From: Ceratothoa steindachneri
Lineage: Eukaryota > Arthropoda > Malacostraca > Isopoda > Cymothoidae
Reading direction: 5' to 3'
DNA: 64,000 bases
NCBI GenBank assembly: GCA_963969495.1
Contig: OZ018330.1
Span: 66,970,907-67,034,906, forward strand
The notes under the pieces were generated by a model. The model saw only the letters and a list, made by a program, of their open reading frames with translations, had not been told where the DNA came from and did no database searches. The position numbers were made by a program, and so were the translations under genes. Positions 1 to 12,139 of the stretch are shown here, piece after piece. The number at the start of each line of letters is the position of its first letter. Position 1 is the stretch's first letter.

Positions 1-318
1 ATTGTAGTGCACGATAAGTCCAAATCGTGTTTGGCCAAGTGTGTCAATTGCGGAGAGCCCTACCCCGCTTTTTCGAAGCAATGTGGTGCATATCTCCTTG
101 AGAATGAAATCCTGGCCGTTAAAGCCCAGGATAGATTCTCATTCTGCCAGGCTAAGGATTTGGTCTTGGCGCGCCCGGCTTTGCCTGGGACGTCTTATGC
201 ATCAATGGTTAGAAAGACACCCTCTGCTCCTGGCCCATCCAGGCCAGTGATCACGGTTGTTTCTTCGCCCATTTGGAGCCCTTCTGCGGGTTCTACTCAA
301 CCCGGGCACTCCCCTGGT
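1..318 (+). pseudogene. LINE family 1, ORF1 C-terminal fragment (zinc-knuckle region)
   Basis: This is the tail of a gag-like ORF1 of an I/Jockey-type non-LTR retrotransposon, a nucleic-acid-binding protein of the element's ribonucleoprotein. Cys/His-rich zinc-knuckle sequence is visible (KCVNCGEPYPAFSKQC near residues 11-26), followed by the Ser/Pro-rich tail that also follows the knuckles in copies A (about 2,770-3,200) and B (about 26,385-26,820). The reading frame is open from the window edge, so the upstream part lies outside. Similarity to copies A and B stops near 318, where AT-rich sequence begins, so this is a truncated piece of a separate copy and not part of copy A. Confidence 0.75.
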
Positions 319-593
319 AAACTAAATATTTTGTACAATTTGGAAGATACACACGCCTTTCACTTGTTAACATGTTTGATATAACCTTTTTTAGATATAT
401 AAAGCCCCAATACGATCGGTGTTGTGCTGATAGTTCTCAATTTGTATATCAGCCAGATTGTCTCTTGAGTGGCAAGATCTTAGATTTCAGATATTTCGTT
501 GAGATTTATCACTTGTTCTCAAACCGGTTGATTTTCTCTATCCCAAGGGCTATAGCACTACCTATAATATGTTCTCATTTAAAGGACCATATA
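319..593. other. AT-rich spacer, no recognised feature
   Basis: The stretch lies between the family 1 fragment and the 5' end of copy A. The translations show no motif that I recognise on either strand. It may be old host sequence or a remnant of the element into which copy A inserted. Confidence 0.4.
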
Positions 594-1159
594 AGGTGCG
601 CGGCGATTTACCATCCTGGCGGCCGTGCTAACAGGATTCAGCACTCCGTTCGACCGAGGCTTTAGCCTCTTCTCCTTCCTTCAAAACCTCTACCACAACA
701 TTCTCTGGTCAGCCTCTAATTTTACAAGGTAGATGGTGACCTTCTTCTCAGCCAATCGTCCTGGATTGTGGCTAAGGCGGGAGGGGACAATGTTTCCTAA
801 CCCCTGAGCTCCGGTTTGAGATGGTGTTTTTTTTTTAACAACCTGCTTCATCCCCACCCATACCTTCCTCACATCTCTTTTCCTTTTCTCTTTACACACT
901 ATCAATTTTACGCCGTGCCCAAGGTGGAGCCGCCATCTGAAGGGCAGTCCCCCCCCCTTTCTTTTCAAGAGGACTACCAAGAAGGTCAGCAGGAAGCCTA
1001 TAGCCGACCGCTCCCCATTAAAGCGGCTAGGTAACCAGGGAGGAGGGGTGGTCTTAAATGGCGGAACCTGTCTCAGCCAGGCCCATACGCACCCCTTGCA
1101 GAGCGGGCTACTGCGAGGGGTAATGAACTATTGCATTCCGTAAGAAAATGAGGGTCATC

Positions 1160-3205
1160 ATGCACAATGATGAAATAATCAACAATCTTCCCTCAATTTC
1201 CCCTTGTTCATCGACGGAGCCGTCCTCGGGCAGCTCCACAGAAAAAAATGGAGGTCTTTCCCTGTATGCTTGCGCAGGGGACCCTCAAATTTCTTTAACT
1301 GGACAGGAGGCTTACTTCTCTCCTTCGCCTACGAGTGCATGGGACTCCGCCTCACCCTCTTCTCTGGAGGTGCTTTCGGGCACGTCCCTCTTCCCAGCCA
1401 CAGTCCTCCCTTTTCTTTTCAAGGAGACTGCCAAGAAAGCCATCAGGCAGCCTATAGCTGACCGCTCCCCATTTAAGCGACTCGGTAGTGCAAAGCACCT
1501 TAGGGGGGAGAGGAAAGCCAGGCCCCCTCGGTCGCTTCCCTCAAAAGACCTGCTGGCTAGAATTTTAAACCTAGAGATGGTCAAGGCCTGTGCCTCTCCA
1601 GACATCACAAATGACGCTGCTGCCAATAGGACCCGTAATGTCCTGGGGGGATGGCCAACTGAAGGCCCCCTCTGAGATAGACATGGTCCTTGAGGCAACC
1701 CAGCCTGAGAGGGTAGGGCCTTCCATGGGAGCGAATCCGGGCTCGGCGGGAAGCACTGAACTCGAGTCCGCCCCTATGCAAGTTCCTCCTCAAATGGATA
1801 GGGTTTCCAAGGCAGTACAAGGAGGGAAGGAATTTCCTCTGACCGGTGCACCTGCGACTGGCAAGACCTTCTCCATCTCAAAGAAGGACGTGGCTGAGGA
1901 CGGTCCATCTGGCCTGGGGGCTCCGGCCGGAGGAAGGGAAAGCGGGTTCATTCCCCACCCTCTTCTTCTAAAAAGAAAAAAACGTAAAAAAGACTATAAA
2001 GACTCTGGGCTCCTTTCCATCCGGTGGGCCTACAGGAACGGATGGGTCTGCGACTTCAGTAAGTGACCAAGCCAAGACAGGTACATCCAGCCCCTCTGCA
2101 CCCAAGGGTACGAAGCCTCTGACTAAGACCAAAAGGGTGCAGGGCGGAGACTCGATGACATCGGGGCTCCTCATTCAGAGGTTACCTGGCGTTTTCGAGC
2201 CCGCTGGCTTAAAAAGCTTCTTAGTTATTTGCTTCATTGATGGTAGCATGTTGTGCAAGGGCAACATAATCCATCAGAGGAGAGGATTAGCTAGTGAAAC
2301 TGGTAGAGAGCTGAAGGTGACCCGTTTCTCGGACGGGAGCCTTCTTGTGAATGCAGCGGATCCCTCCGAGGCGGACAAGCTAAGTGATCTTCGGACACTC
2401 CATGATACCCCAGTGCGTGTAACGCCACACTCTACCAGGAAATTTGTGAAAGGATCAGTTTATGCGATGAAACTCGTTGACTACTCCATACAAGGACATC
2501 ACCTTAGAGCTGACCAACCATCGGGCGGTCAAGGTCGAATGTTTGAGAAGAAAACAGGGAGGGGCCTCGTGACCCACCCCTACACTTTTCGTCACGTTCG
2601 ACTATGATAAGCTCCCTGAGTCGGTGCGTGCCAGGTGGTATCGCTACCGCGTGAAGGCATTCGTTCCACTGCCGCGGCGGGGCTATTACTGTCCCCGCTT
2701 CAGCCATATGAATCGTTCATGTAGACGTGCAAAGTTGGCTCACTCGAAGTATGTGTAAATTGATCACAGGCCGCACACGATAAGTCCAAATCTTGTGTGG
2801 CCAAGTGTGTCAATTGCGGAGAGGCACACCCCGCTTCTTCGAAGCAATGCGGTGCATATTTACTTGAGAAAGAAATCTTGGCCGTTCAGGCATAGGATCG
2901 ACTCTCATTCCGCGAGGCTAAAGACTTGGTCCTGGCGCACTCAGCTCTGCATGGGACGTCTTACGCCTCAATAGTTAGAAATGAACCATCTGCTCCTGGC
3001 CTATCCAGGCCAACGAGTACGGTTGTTTCCGCAACAATTCGGAGCCCTTGTACGGATTATACTCAACCAGGGCACTCCTTTGGTAAAGCTGGCGGCACAA
3101 AGGGTTCACCCCCAGCCCCAGCTAAAACCACGGCTAACCCCCTTCCCCCAGCGTGACCGTTTTCCCGTAAGGCGGAACGGCCACGAGCCTCCACCGAGTC
3201 GTTAG
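1160..3205 (+). pseudogene. LINE family 1 copy A, ORF1 (gag-like, frameshifted)
   Basis: This is the ORF1 RNA-binding protein of the element. I prefer the ATG at 1,160 because copy B has a matching ATG (24,797) beginning M-x-N-D-E. The frame runs to 1,675, continues in a second frame (1,590-2,066) and then a third (2,137-2,607), so at least two frameshifts exist. The N-terminal part is Ser/Pro-rich and basic, with a Lys/Arg cluster near 1,970-1,995. The middle part (2,137-2,560) is a compact domain that may be the RRM-like fold seen in related ORF1 proteins (inference). A Cys/His-rich zinc-knuckle region follows at about 2,690-2,860, interrupted by stops. The product cannot be made as one protein. 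Confidence 0.7.
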
Positions 3206-3227
3206 ACTCTAGGGAGATTACTTAATA

Positions 3228-5453
3228 AATCCCAGGGGACAAGTCCTAGCTAATCTGATCGAAGAACTGGAGATAGGTGTTATAAATGTGGATGAGGTAC
3301 GCATCAATCTCGAGAACCGCTTCATTTTCTTGCCTTGACCTATCTTTGTGCTCTTCGGATTCACAGCCTGATTTTGATTGGGGGTGGTCGATGACCTTCT
3401 TGGTAGCGATCTATTTCCCATTCAAATATCATTTTCAGGGCAACTGCCGACTAAGAGCCCACCTCGGTGGTGCTTGGCGCGGGCGCGGTGGCCTGCATTT
3501 CAGGAAATGACTGAATTCTTTATCTCAGTCGAGGAGTTTAGTTTGGTAGATGAGGCTGTTAAGTTCTTCTCCGGTAACCTCATCGACGCGCGCCTGAGTA
3601 CTATTCCCATAACGTCTGGCCGTTTTACACGCTGACCACTCCCGGGGTGTCCGGCCAAGTGTGAGACGGCCCTCAAACAGAAGCATTATGCCAACATGCG
3701 CTATAAGCGCTGCTCGAACGATTTCACTGCCCCTCTCCGGCATAATGGAGCGAGAAGAGTGTGCCCCACAGAGAAGTGTCCTCAGTGTCACACTCTTTAC
3801 CCTGAGCATCAACGGCATCACCTCGGTGATGCCGGAAGATGTTTTTGCTACGCTTTACGTGGACGACCTTTCGATTTCTTTTGGTGCGGCCCAGATGCCA
3901 CCTATGGAGCGTTGACTCCAACAGGCATTGAACCGCGTCTCTTGCTATGCCGAAACGCACAGGTTTTGGTTTTTCTTGGTCAAGACTAAGATGTTGCCCT
4001 TTTGCCGCCATATACGACTCCATCCAGATCAGGACTTGTTACTTAATGGGGTACGCCTATAAGTTATTGAATCGCACCGTTTCTTTGGTCTTGTATTTGA
4101 CCGACGCCTCACCTGGGAGGCTCATATTCGCAACCTTAGGGTCTCTTGTACCCCCGACATGAATATTCTCCGCTCCGTGATGTTGAGCGATTGGGGCGCT
4201 GATAGGGAGAATGCCTTACTTTTTATCGATCCTTTGTTCCTCCGAAGCTCTACCACGGATGCGAGTTTTATGCATTCGCAGCCGAGCGTTTATTGCGGAA
4301 GGTGACTCGATCCACCACACCAGCCTTCGCCTTACGACCGGTGCCTTCCGCACTTCCCCCATTGAGCGCCTATTATTTGATAGGCCTATGCCGCCGAGAG
4401 ACGCCAGTTGTACCCTAAGCCCTTTAGGTTTAGGGCCAGGAAACTCCTTCGAGAGATTGGAATACCTTTTGGGCCAGTGTCGCACCTGGTTCTTCCCAGG
4501 ACGCCACCCTGGAGGGTACCACATTTAGCTATTTGTCGCCACGCTTCTGCTCCCAAAGCTTGTACAGCGCCGGGAGTATTGCGTTCGACCTTTTTCGAGT
4601 ATACCTCTTGTCACGCTGGAACCGTGCCAGTGTATACAGATGGCTCCAAGTCCGAAGAGAGTTCGGCTTCCCCACCGTACTCCCCCCCCCCTGTTTGAAT
4701 TCAGCGGGGTTCTGCCAGGCACTGCGTCTGTCTTCACGGTTGAGCTGGTGGCAAAACATCACTTGGTACGGGAGATTACGCGACATGCAGGGTTCGAATA
4801 AGAGATTGTGTTCTATAGCGACTCACAATGCGCCCTGAGTGCTCTCGGGGCATTGGAATCTCTGCATCCCTTGGTTCGCAATATCCTTGACGCATAGTTT
4901 TTGCAAGCCGGGCGGATGTCGTATTATCGTTTGCTGGGTTCCTGGAGATGTAAGAATTGTGGGGAATGAGCGCACCGATGAGGGCGCCAAAGAGTCCGCG
5001 AGGACCAGCGTTTCGCTCTTTCTCACACCGACTACATGGCAGGAATACGGGCACCTCTTCGGGCTGCTTGGCAAAGAAGAGGGGAGACGATCGAAGGGAA
5101 CTTAAAGTTGCGTGTCATTGCGCCGCTACGGTTCCCATGGACCTACCCACCAATGCCGCAAAGGCTTCAGGCTGCTTTCTGTCCTCCGCATTGGGCACAC
5201 TTACGGGGCGCACTGCCATTTGATGAAGTGCTCGCCAGTGACCTACTGGGAAGACTGCTTTGTCCCACAGACTCTTCGGCACATTCTTGTTAAATGTCCC
5301 AGTCTAGGCGATCTTCGCGCATGTTATCTGTCCCGGTACCGGGATAAGTGGGGTCGCTACCGCCTGTCCCTTGTAATCGGGACGAGTAAGTGCACATTGA
5401 CTGGTGGACTTGTTGACTTTTGGGGGGAGGCCAGCCTCCTCCCTTTTATTTAA
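3228..5453 (+). pseudogene. LINE family 1 copy A, ORF2 remnant (endonuclease tail, RT C-half, RNase H)
   Basis: ORF2 normally nicks target DNA (APE-type endonuclease), copies the RNA (reverse transcriptase) and carries an RNase H domain. Here only the end of the endonuclease remains (GSDLFPIQ near 3,400-3,425, where the family expects Ser-Asp-His). A deletion then joins it to the RT catalytic region (LYVDDLSISFG near 3,850-3,885). RNase H motifs follow: YTDGSKS near 4,635-4,655, FTVELVA near 4,735-4,755 and YSDSQ near 4,815. The C-terminal Cys/His segment, HILVKCPSLGDLRA, is at about 5,280-5,320. Several frame changes break it. The last stop is at 5,453, just before the T-rich 3' UTR. Confidence 0.75.
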
Positions 5454-5696
5454 CTAGTTTTTGTTTTGCTTTTTCGTTTTTTGTTATTGTTGTTTTCTTT
5501 GTAGGTCGCACGCTTCTGCGCTGTGGGGAAGGGAATCTCCCCCCGACGTTGGAGCTTGCTTCCCAATTGTTGTCATCTTCCCTTTTTATCGTTGTTTTGT
5601 TTCCATATTCTTATTTTAAAGTAGTCTAGAGCTAGGTTGTGTGATTGCGGCGACTTATGCCAAAGTGGGCAGTCGTCAGATAGTCTCCTAAAAAAA

Positions 5697-7440
5697 TCAT
5701 TTAAAGAATAGTTGATTAAATGAGAAATGTCAGCGACGAACTGTAATTATATAAACTCTGACTTCAGTAATTTGATTTGGCAGGTCAATGATAGAGATTA
5801 AGTAGAGAAATGGACTCAAGCATCTCCCTCGGGGACCGCCTCATATTAGCTCGAAATTAAAGCCAATATTAGAATGTAGAGAGAAGTATGCAGGCTGGTT
5901 CATGATATGCTTGCCTAGAAATTTTTGCAGGAATGAGGTTCAAACCGTAATTTTCTTCTGAAATTATAAAATTTCTTTTGAACGTCCGGAAGATTTAGTC
6001 GTTAAATTTGTAATACTTGTTTGTGATGGTAAATATGATGGAAATCATGAAGGCAACGGCATGGTTAGGGAAAATTTTCTGAAAAATCTATCTACAAAAT
6101 TCAGGGAGGCAAATTAAAGGGAAAATTTATTCGATATTTTCCATGAAAATAGGAAGTTACGTTATTGAAATGGTAATACTCTCAATGTGTTCATTTAGTT
6201 TGTGAAGTCACTATTGAATGCCTCATTTTCCTCCGGTGAGGTGGGAATGGTTCGTGCCCAGTGACATGAATTCCTGTTAAATTCTATCAGGGCTAGAAAC
6301 TGCTAAGATACTGTTCTAAATATAGACGCTCTATCATGCTAATTAATACTATGTCTCTTTTTCTACGGTTATTTCTTACAACACGTTCTTTGAGATATCT
6401 GTTAATTTCGCTGGAGAACCCTTGTTTGTCATTAAGGAGAAGATAGCTCCGTATTTAATCGAGATTCTGAGAATCGCTGACTTCCATATAGGAGCAGGAG
6501 GAGTTCGAAATGATACTTTGGGTAAAGATTTTTTGTTAGCAGCAATCAGGTAATTGATTTTTCTTAAATTCTTCAACACTCTATTCAAGTGGGGCCTCTT
6601 CCATATATTCAGTTGAATGGGGCTAACTAGGACGGTTATTAGGATAGAGTCGTGATTAAATGGAATTATGAAACCTACTTCACTGAAGATTTTTGAGGGG
6701 GAATCTATGTTAGTAAGAATTATATCTGGTGTAATGGCTACTCGTTGCTTACAATAGGTTGGAAAATTGAGTCAAACCTTTTAACGATGTTTGATGTCAG
6801 AAACAGCACAAAGTACCAATTTTCTCTGCTAAACTGTGGCATAAATTTTTTAAGCGAAAGTACTCGCGCTTTGGAGGTTGATGGTGCCTGAAAACAATTA
6901 AAGTTCAAAGAATTCTGGATGTCCAAGAATACCTCATCCAATTGGGGAAGGACGCTGCCGGGGATGTTCATCTTTATCAATATTGCGACACCGTCAAATC
7001 TTTCCGTGTTATTGAATTTATAAACAATGACGTCATATAGCCATTTATATTTTCCAGCGGGTATGCCTTCAGTTATATCTTTGGTAGAAATGTCATATGG
7101 GACAGAAAATTTCTCGTAAGTAAATATATTCATAATTTGTTTTCTTGATGAGTGCAAATATTTTTTTTTCCTGGAAGAAACGGACGACGATCTCAAACTT
7201 CGCCGAGGGCAAAGGAGTTTCCTTTATCTGGGTGGGATATTCCATAGGTTAAATTTGGTGGAGGGAGGAATTTCCATTTTCGTTTCCTTATTATTTATAT
7301 CTAAATTATGATTTATGGTTAGCTTACATCTAGCGTTTTGCGTTTGAATTCTTGCGTCTCTGGCAGAGGAAGTACTCGAATCTTGGCTATTTGTAGTGGG
7401 AATCCAGCTTAAACGATTAGTATTTCGTTTCATTAGACTT
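5697..7440 (-). pseudogene. Non-LTR retrotransposon remnant (endonuclease and RT), antisense
   Basis: Reading on the minus strand, an endonuclease-like part occupies about 7,196-6,600 (phrases such as FDGVAILIKMNIP and TPDIILTNIDSPS, which resemble the GGVAILVR and DLTL segments of LINE endonucleases). An RT-like part lies near the left end (RGRCLSPFLYLI at about 5,840-5,800 and FVADISHLIN at about 5,745-5,710, a damaged FADD box). The piece stops exactly where copy A ends, so copy A probably inserted into it or replaced its 3' part. The lineage differs from family 1. The assignment rests on short damaged motifs; the reading frame at 6,738-7,196 is the longest intact stretch (152 codons). Confidence 0.5.
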
Positions 7441-9179
7441 GAAATTTAATGTTGAGTACTTCACCAGAGAAAGGGTCCTCCGGAAACCACATTTCATCCA
7501 TTTCGTTATTTATAAGTAGCATAATAAGTTCTTTTTGGAAGCAGACTGTTATGTAAGATTTATAATGTGTGTGTAATATATGCAAGTCATTAGCTTGGTC
7601 GAGTTCTTATTTTCTACAAGGAGATATGGTTTCTGGCGATCTTACTCGTTACTGCTGCTTTAGCTAATTAAGGTATAAGTGTTGTTTCTCTTGTTTTCTT
7701 TGATTACCTTCTTTAGGTTACTTAATTCATTTTTCAGTGGTCAAGACGTGGCCATTACGTCACAGCCAAGCAAGCATTTTTTTCGAGTGTTTTCCAAAAT
7801 TGAAATAGGTAGACGGCTTCTGACTTTAGTAGTTGAAAGTTTTCCTTCTCTTGTCGGATTATGTTGGAATGTTCATGCAGCATTTAACATGTGAGTGCAA
7901 TTCTATGGATTATTTGGTTTTGACGCTTAATTTTACTATAGACTGCAGTTGCTCTGTCAGACGCCTTGTAATGATAGTAATATTTCATACCAATGTACTG
8001 GATTCCGCAATGCTTACAACCACCAACGACACAATTTTATTGACAAATGAAAATGATCTCTTGAGTAACGTATTCATAGGGAGGAAGCCCTTCTTCTTCA
8101 CATGTCTCAAAGCCTTTTTGTCGTTGTAATAGATGATAATAACTAGTTTTAAAAAGGTGATGTGGAGATGTCATTACTATTGATTATTGCCTTTTAATTT
8201 TCTCGTTTGCAGTGTAGGTTGTGTTCATGATTTCGCTCTAGTACAAGTGGGAACGAGCGATCAAAGAGTATTGTTACCTTCGTTATGTCACTTCTAAAAC
8301 TGAAGGTTGCCTTATTTTTATAATATGAGAATCCTTCACTTTTGCCTGTCACCTTTCGTAGGCAAGCAAAGAATTCCAATCAAGTTCATACTCCCTCATT
8401 TTATAACTCACAATTCTATTGATATTTAAACACGTTGATCATTGACATATAAATCCCTCAATACACCTACATTACTTCCATCTTTCAAATAGTTACTCTT
8501 TATTTTTCCTAGCCAAATGTTTTGTTCTCTAAAGCCGCTTCAAAACGGCCAAGATTTTAAGGTACCAAATAAATGAGTAAATATATAAAACTTTAATAGA
8601 CCACAAAATTAGTATTTAACTCCACAAAAATGATTGATGAAGTAGCCGAATGAAAAAAAGTAAAAAGAACAACGCATGAAAGAAATAAAACAAATTACAC
8701 GATAGAAGATAGAGACATAATTTATGTTTGTGTTTCCATTTTGTACTTATTATGAATTTTTTCCATTAGATGCAGGTTGCTATTCATCATAAGTAGCAAT
8801 TGATGATCTATTGGACTTCAAGGTTTCCTTGCTAAAGGAGAACAAACGCTCCACTGCGGCTCTACATTGGATGTCTGTGTTGAATCTGACGAAGACTTTT
8901 TTCTAGCTTTAATTTTACGATTGTCTACTAGGGCGTAATTTTAGGAAACATCTATAGCCTATTGCTAGTATAGAAATAAAAAAGTTTCAAAATAAAGAAT
9001 AAACCGAACAAATAAAATCAAACCCAAAATAAAGAACTAGATCAAAACAAGAAGCAAACAATCAAAAAGGAGAAAGCACGCCTTGGCGTACCTTTAAAGA
9101 ATTATGCAAACAACACTAAAGATAGTCAAATAAAATAAAGGATGCCAGCCCTCTCCTAAAGTAAAATATTCTACAATTT
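7441..9179. other. AT-rich sequence without recognised gene
   Basis: About 1.7 kb lies between two antisense LINE remnants. Short open frames occur (for example 7,679-7,894 and 7,833-8,129), but their products show no recognisable motifs and no codon pattern. From about 8,560 to 9,130 the sequence is A-rich. The first few hundred bases may be the 5' end of the antisense LINE at 5,697-7,440. Confidence 0.4.
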
Positions 9180-10930
9180 TGTGTGCACGAACCCGCTCTA
9201 AGCGGTAGTAACCATACTAGTCCCGCTACAGGGACAGATAACGTGCGCGAAGATCATCCAAACTCTCATATTCAATATGAATATACAGAAGAGCCTGGAG
9301 GACAACGCATTTAGCGCAGTAAGAGGGATCGAGCGCTCCATCAAAAGCGGATGAATCGCGCAGGTATGTCTAATTCTAAGACAACAGATAGCGACCTGAA
9401 GCAATCACGTCATTGAGAGGTAAGTCCATGGGAACAGTTGCGGCACAATGAAAAACAACTTTAGGTTCCTCTCGTCAGTCTCCCTTCTTCTTTGCCAACT
9501 TTCACCCACAGTCAATATTCAAACGAACAAATGATCGCTAGTAAAGTAGAGCATTAGTTCTATCAGTACCCAATTATTGAACGTTCCGGAACGAAGAATG
9601 GCTATGGTGCAGGTACAAGAGAGCCTAGGAGCTCCAATCTAAACCTCCTAGGTGAAGCGTCGGTAGAAAACAAGACAAACGAAACGGTGCGAATCCACCA
9701 CTTTCAGGTGAATCGCGTATAGAAACAAGTCTGAGTTACGATGGAGCAGTATATTACGGCAGAAGTATACTACTTTAACCTTGGCCAAGGAAAACTGAAA
9801 CATTTGCGCTTTGGCATAACGAGTGATACAGATCAATGCCTGTTGGAGTCGAGGCTCAAGAGTTGTCATCTTGGCCGCAGCAAATGAGATCGAAAGGTTG
9901 TTGCTCAAGGTTAAGAACACTTTGCTGCGGTACGTCCTATTCCTACTCGATTGTGGCGGAAATGGCTCCCCACACTCGTACGCGGAATTGAGGATTTGTC
10001 AGGAATTCAGAAATAAAGATTGAGAGGTCTCCCCTCGTCCTCATCTAACGGACAGTTGGCATGTTACCGCATCGCCATGCAGTATCATAGGCCTATAACA
10101 GATTGAGAAACACCTAGACGTAGTGCTGTCTGCTAAGAAATCCTTCGCATGCAGCATTTTCCATTCGGAGCAGAGCACCTGACAGGCAGAAGAAAGGTAG
10201 CCTCCGATCAGGAAAAAGGCAAGTCGAACATTTACCAATGCCAATTTGTTCAACAACTTGCTCACAGAGTAGGTTAGAGAGATTGGCTTGAAACCTCCTA
10301 AGTGAGAGTGATCTCTCTCATAATTGTGCACATTTGCCATTCCCAAGGAGTCTGGAAAGATACCCTCTGTACAGGTCCTGTTTAAAAAAAATAATAGAGA
10401 TGCATAGCATACAGAGATCGTCAGGATCAGGGTTAGCTTTCGCGCATAAAGCGAGAGAACAACTCACCTCACTCAAAGTAAACCTGTCTTTGAAGGCTTC
10501 TCATCTTGTGGAATTTTAGCTCAGTTGGTAACCTTCAGCGAAATCCAAACATGCATTGAATGCTGGCGGATCATTAACTCGACTAAAGAATGCGGAGAAA
10601 GCAGCCATGAAGGACTCCACCACAGACGCCTGATCCGAGATTACGGCTCTGATTTCCTGCAAAAAAGGGAGGGGGTCCTGTAAATCTTTTCCTGAATCCT
10701 TTTGAATCGCATCAAAATATCTGCAAAAAGGGTATTTCCTGTTAATGAACACACGTATACGTGCCAGGTACAGCGGTGGGCGTGCTTAGACATATACCAG
10801 AACCTAGCCCTATCTCGGGCGGCGCATATAGCGCATGAATGTATATCACTTTTGTCTGAGCACTGTCTCACACTAGGCCGACCAATAAGGGAGCAAGCAG
10901 CGTGCAAAAATCCAGATATTCTAGGAATAG
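9180..10930 (-). pseudogene. LINE family 1, fragment D (ORF2, both ends truncated)
   Basis: On the minus strand this corresponds to copy B from about 28,010 to 30,790. Recognisable parts are the segment before the RT (10,907-10,641, with AICAARDRARFWYMSK), the RT fingers (PISLTYSVSKLLNKL near 10,285), the catalytic-box region (LSNNLSISFAAAKM near 9,900, where copies A and B have LYVDDLSISFG) and the C-terminal segment (RIRHTCAIHPLLMERS near 9,380-9,325). Frameshifts and stops are frequent and divergence from copy B is greater than that of copy A, so it is an older copy. It lacks the 3' UTR and the 5' half. Confidence 0.7.
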
Positions 10931-10955
10931 TAATTGTAATTAAATTTGAAGAAAG

Positions 10956-11153
10956 CCCTTAAATAAGTCAATTCTTCATGAAAAAATAACCAGTTAGAGC
11001 ATATATGGTAGGCTCTAAAACTTCGTCTTTTATTGCTGGATAATTTAAACTGACTTCAGTATAAATTATCCAGCATTGAAAGTCAAATTTCTGGAGCCTA
11101 GCATATATGCTCTAAATTTTTATCTTTTCATGATGAGCTGACTTATTTAAGGG
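10956..11153. mobile_element. Fold-back (palindromic) element of 198 bp, MITE-like
   Basis: The two halves are inverted copies of each other, centred near 11,050. The left end CCCTTAAATAAGTCA (10,956-10,970) is the exact reverse complement of 11,139-11,153. Matching blocks continue to the centre, for example TAGAGCATATATG on the left against CATATATGCTCTA on the right, and GCTGGATAATTTA against AAATTATCCAGC. There is no open reading frame. A stem of this length with almost no loop fits a fold-back MITE or a hairpin-type inverted duplication. I see no convincing target-site duplication. Confidence 0.7.
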
Positions 11154-11887
11154 ATCTCATCTCTCAATTGTAAACTGAGGAGATACATAGGCAGTACGGT
11201 GCGCTCGCTGAGGCCGAGGGTCTGTTCCCATTTGGGTGTTAGCCACAGGACAGGAAAGGTTCTCTCTACGAAAAAATTCTCACCTGTTAGGCTTCACTCT
11301 ATTAATTGTAAAACCGAAATCACAACGGACTATTTTAAAATCTTGAAAACCACCTCTGATACCATATCATTAAGGATTCTTGAATCCATGTATATTAAAT
11401 ACCTTTCTACTTCTTTAAATCCCGATTCTTCTTCTCACCCACTACTTCTACTCTAAACAAAAATATTACCAACTCCCTAACCTTCTCTTTCTTCCTACCC
11501 TCCTCGCCCTCTCTCTCCAGTTATCCTCTAACGGCTGATTGTTTAAGATTGGTTTATCCTGATGTGTTTCCTGTGTTTCCCCAATCGTTAATTTTTAACT
11601 CGCAACATAATAATCCAAAAATACGAGTACCAATTACCTGTAACTTTATCGCTATCCCCCCCTTAATAAACTTTAAATACTTTCCATAAATTCATCATTT
11701 TGATTATCTGTTCAACTCTAACTAGAATAGTTTTCCACGAATTGTATTTCCAGTGCCCGAAGATGGGTGATAAGTTCACCAGAAACGTGGTATAAAGAAA
11801 ATGAAATGAATTTCCCTTTATACGTCCTTTCGTTCATCCTTCAAATTAAATTGAACCTTCATAGGAGAAGCGCTAATCAATATTTAT

Positions 11888-11890
<3 letters not shown>
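11154..11890. other. No recognised feature
   Basis: The sequence is of mixed composition, pyrimidine-rich around 11,430-11,530. A short open frame at 11,199-11,456 has no recognised product. Confidence 0.4.

Positions 11891-11961
<71 letters not shown>
11891..11961. repeat. (TA)n microsatellite
   Basis: An uninterrupted TA dinucleotide tract of about 70 bp. Confidence 0.95.
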
Positions 11962-11963
<2 letters not shown>

Positions 11964-12060
11964 CTCCATGTACACTAAAGTTGTTCACACTCACGTACTC
12001 ATTCTTTCCCGCACACTCGTGTTTCAAAAGGAGCGAGTTTTGATTTAACTTTGGTCACGT

Positions 12061-12126
12061 TATCTGTCTATCTGTCAGTCTGTCTGTCTGTCTCCCTCTT
12101 TGTCGCGCTCTCTCTCTCTCTCTCTG
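12061..12126. repeat. (TCTG)n/(TC)n simple repeat
   Basis: TCTG tetranucleotides pass into TC dinucleotides directly upstream of the CR1-like fragment. Confidence 0.85.
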
Positions 12127-12139
12127 TGTCTGTATGTAG

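Larger units (their letters stand above)
594..5696 (+). mobile_element. LINE family 1, copy A (5' end to 3' end, two internal deletions)
   Basis: This is a non-LTR retrotransposon copy that matches copy B (24,281-31,057) from a GC-rich 5' leader to a shared 3' end ending in a short A-run (5,690-5,696). Order: leader 594-1,159, ORF1 1,160 to about 3,205, ORF2 remnant about 3,228-5,453, and a T-rich 3' UTR with the family-specific end near 5,650-5,690. Compared with copy B it lacks most of the endonuclease (junction near 3,210-3,225) and the first half of the reverse transcriptase (junction near 3,745-3,760). It is about 5.1 kb against 6.8 kb for copy B. Its base composition is clearly more GC-rich than the flanks. 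Confidence 0.85.

Noticed and set aside
1312..1698. Minus-strand frame of 128 codons in copy A (and similar ones in copy B)
   Set aside because: It is a shadow of the GC-rich ORF1 on the plus strand; no homology is apparent.
10505..10580. tRNA-like A-box (TTTAGCTCAGTTGGTAACC)
   Set aside because: It lies inside antisense LINE fragment D, has no B-box at the right spacing and does not fold into a cloverleaf by eye.
11767..12048. Open frames with poly Tyr-Ile stretches at (TA)n tracts (also 13,615-13,896 and 14,406-14,657)
   Set aside because: The repeats are translated microsatellites, not proteins.
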